A DNA stretch of 64,000 bases, taken from NCBI GenBank assembly GCA_026129865.1, contig JAHCHG010000007.1, positions 124,001-188,000 on the forward strand. The letters are read 5' to 3'. The notes under the pieces are model-generated. The model ran no database searches and was not told the DNA's origin. It worked only from the letters and a program-made list of their open reading frames with translations. Below, one piece after another: positions 63,912 through 64,000 of the stretch (its first letter is position 1; each line of letters opens with the position of its first letter). Position numbers and translations under genes: made by a program. Origin of the DNA: Pyrinomonadaceae bacterium. GTDB taxonomy: Bacteria; Acidobacteriota; Blastocatellia; Pyrinomonadales; Pyrinomonadaceae.

Positions 63912-64000
63912 TTATTCATACATCTTACGTTCGGCTTTCGTCGCTTTACGGACGCTGATCATCCGGATTTTATCTTCACGTTCCGCATAGACGACGACCA
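63912..64000 (-). CDS. BrnT family toxin, 5' part beyond window
   Basis: The minus strand at the right edge encodes VVVYAEREDKIRMISVRKATKAERKMYE followed by TAA (63912-63914). This matches the C-terminus of BrnT, a RelE-fold ribonuclease toxin whose ends typically read 'YTERGDxIRIISARxATRxERxxYE'. Its start lies outside the window. It overlaps or abuts the start of the antitoxin-like gene that follows, so the pair is probably co-translated, with toxin first. Confidence 0.85.
   Translation of the reverse strand, partial: VVVYAEREDKIRMISVRKATKAERKMYE

Overview
The window looks like chromosomal DNA from an uncultured member of the Acidobacteriota, most likely class Blastocatellia. This is inferred from gene content, because there is no rRNA gene to confirm it. 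The pointers are a large Oar-like TonB-dependent receptor with an N-terminal carboxypeptidase-regulatory domain, a DUF1800/DUF1501 pair, FG-GAP (DFDGDGKTD) repeat proteins, MglA/MglB with type IV pilus motors, and frequent TTG starts behind good Shine-Dalgarno sequences. Gene density is high. Long non-coding stretches occur only at 11.0-11.9, 19.0-19.3, 21.5-23.0, 36.3-36.7, 49.5-49.9 and 63.1-63.7 kb. No tRNA, rRNA or CRISPR was seen.

Layout. 1-11 kb: a FecR-domain protein cut by the window edge, a CDF zinc exporter, a LarA-type racemase, a DUF1800 gene, a hidden 30-residue membrane protein, an opposing 2OG-Fe(II) oxygenase, a DUF1501 gene, a VanX-like D-Ala-D-Ala dipeptidase, a secreted protein and a PilZ-like protein. 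11-19 kb: a structured leader candidate and a TonB-dependent receptor, then GT4, recX, truB and an alpha/beta hydrolase. 19-26.5 kb: a MITE-like element, an S9 peptidase, a REP-associated transposase bracketed by inverted arrays of two palindromes, a DUF885 peptidase, a DUF4286 protein, a small membrane protein and a secreted PqqB-like hydrolase.

26.5-34.4 kb is a surface-motility region. It runs pilB, a secreted polycationic protein, pilT and pilC behind a near-consensus sigma70 promoter. A fasciclin lipoprotein and the opposing mglB-mglA pair follow. 34.6-36.4 kb holds an FG-GAP protein and a decayed paralogue. 36.6-42.3 kb is an amino-sugar block: glmR(yvcK), glmU, two tiny overlapping genes, an UPF0175/PIN toxin-antitoxin pair and glmS. 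42.5-49.5 kb is a co-directional membrane-lipid cluster: a ClsB-like PLD protein, an EEP phosphatase/nuclease, a PlpD-like patatin with its own barrel, and an MscS-family channel. 49.9-59.1 kb holds RidA, ferredoxin, NadA, a sterol-desaturase-family hydroxylase, GyrB, a glycine-zipper protein, OsmC, a coiled-coil J-domain protein and a GNAT acetyltransferase. 59.3-63.2 kb is a xylose-type ABC transporter operon (xylG-xylH-xylF). The right edge carries a BrnT toxin (partial) and its partner.

The points most worth a second look are the glmR-glmU-glmS block with its unknown small genes, the polycationic secreted protein in the pilus operon, the two-palindrome REP/RAYT island, the hairpin-rich MITE-like element, a short palindromic insertion read in frame inside truB, and two possible RNA structures upstream of the TonB receptor. 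Nothing was computed or searched; family calls rest on reading motifs in the translated sequence.
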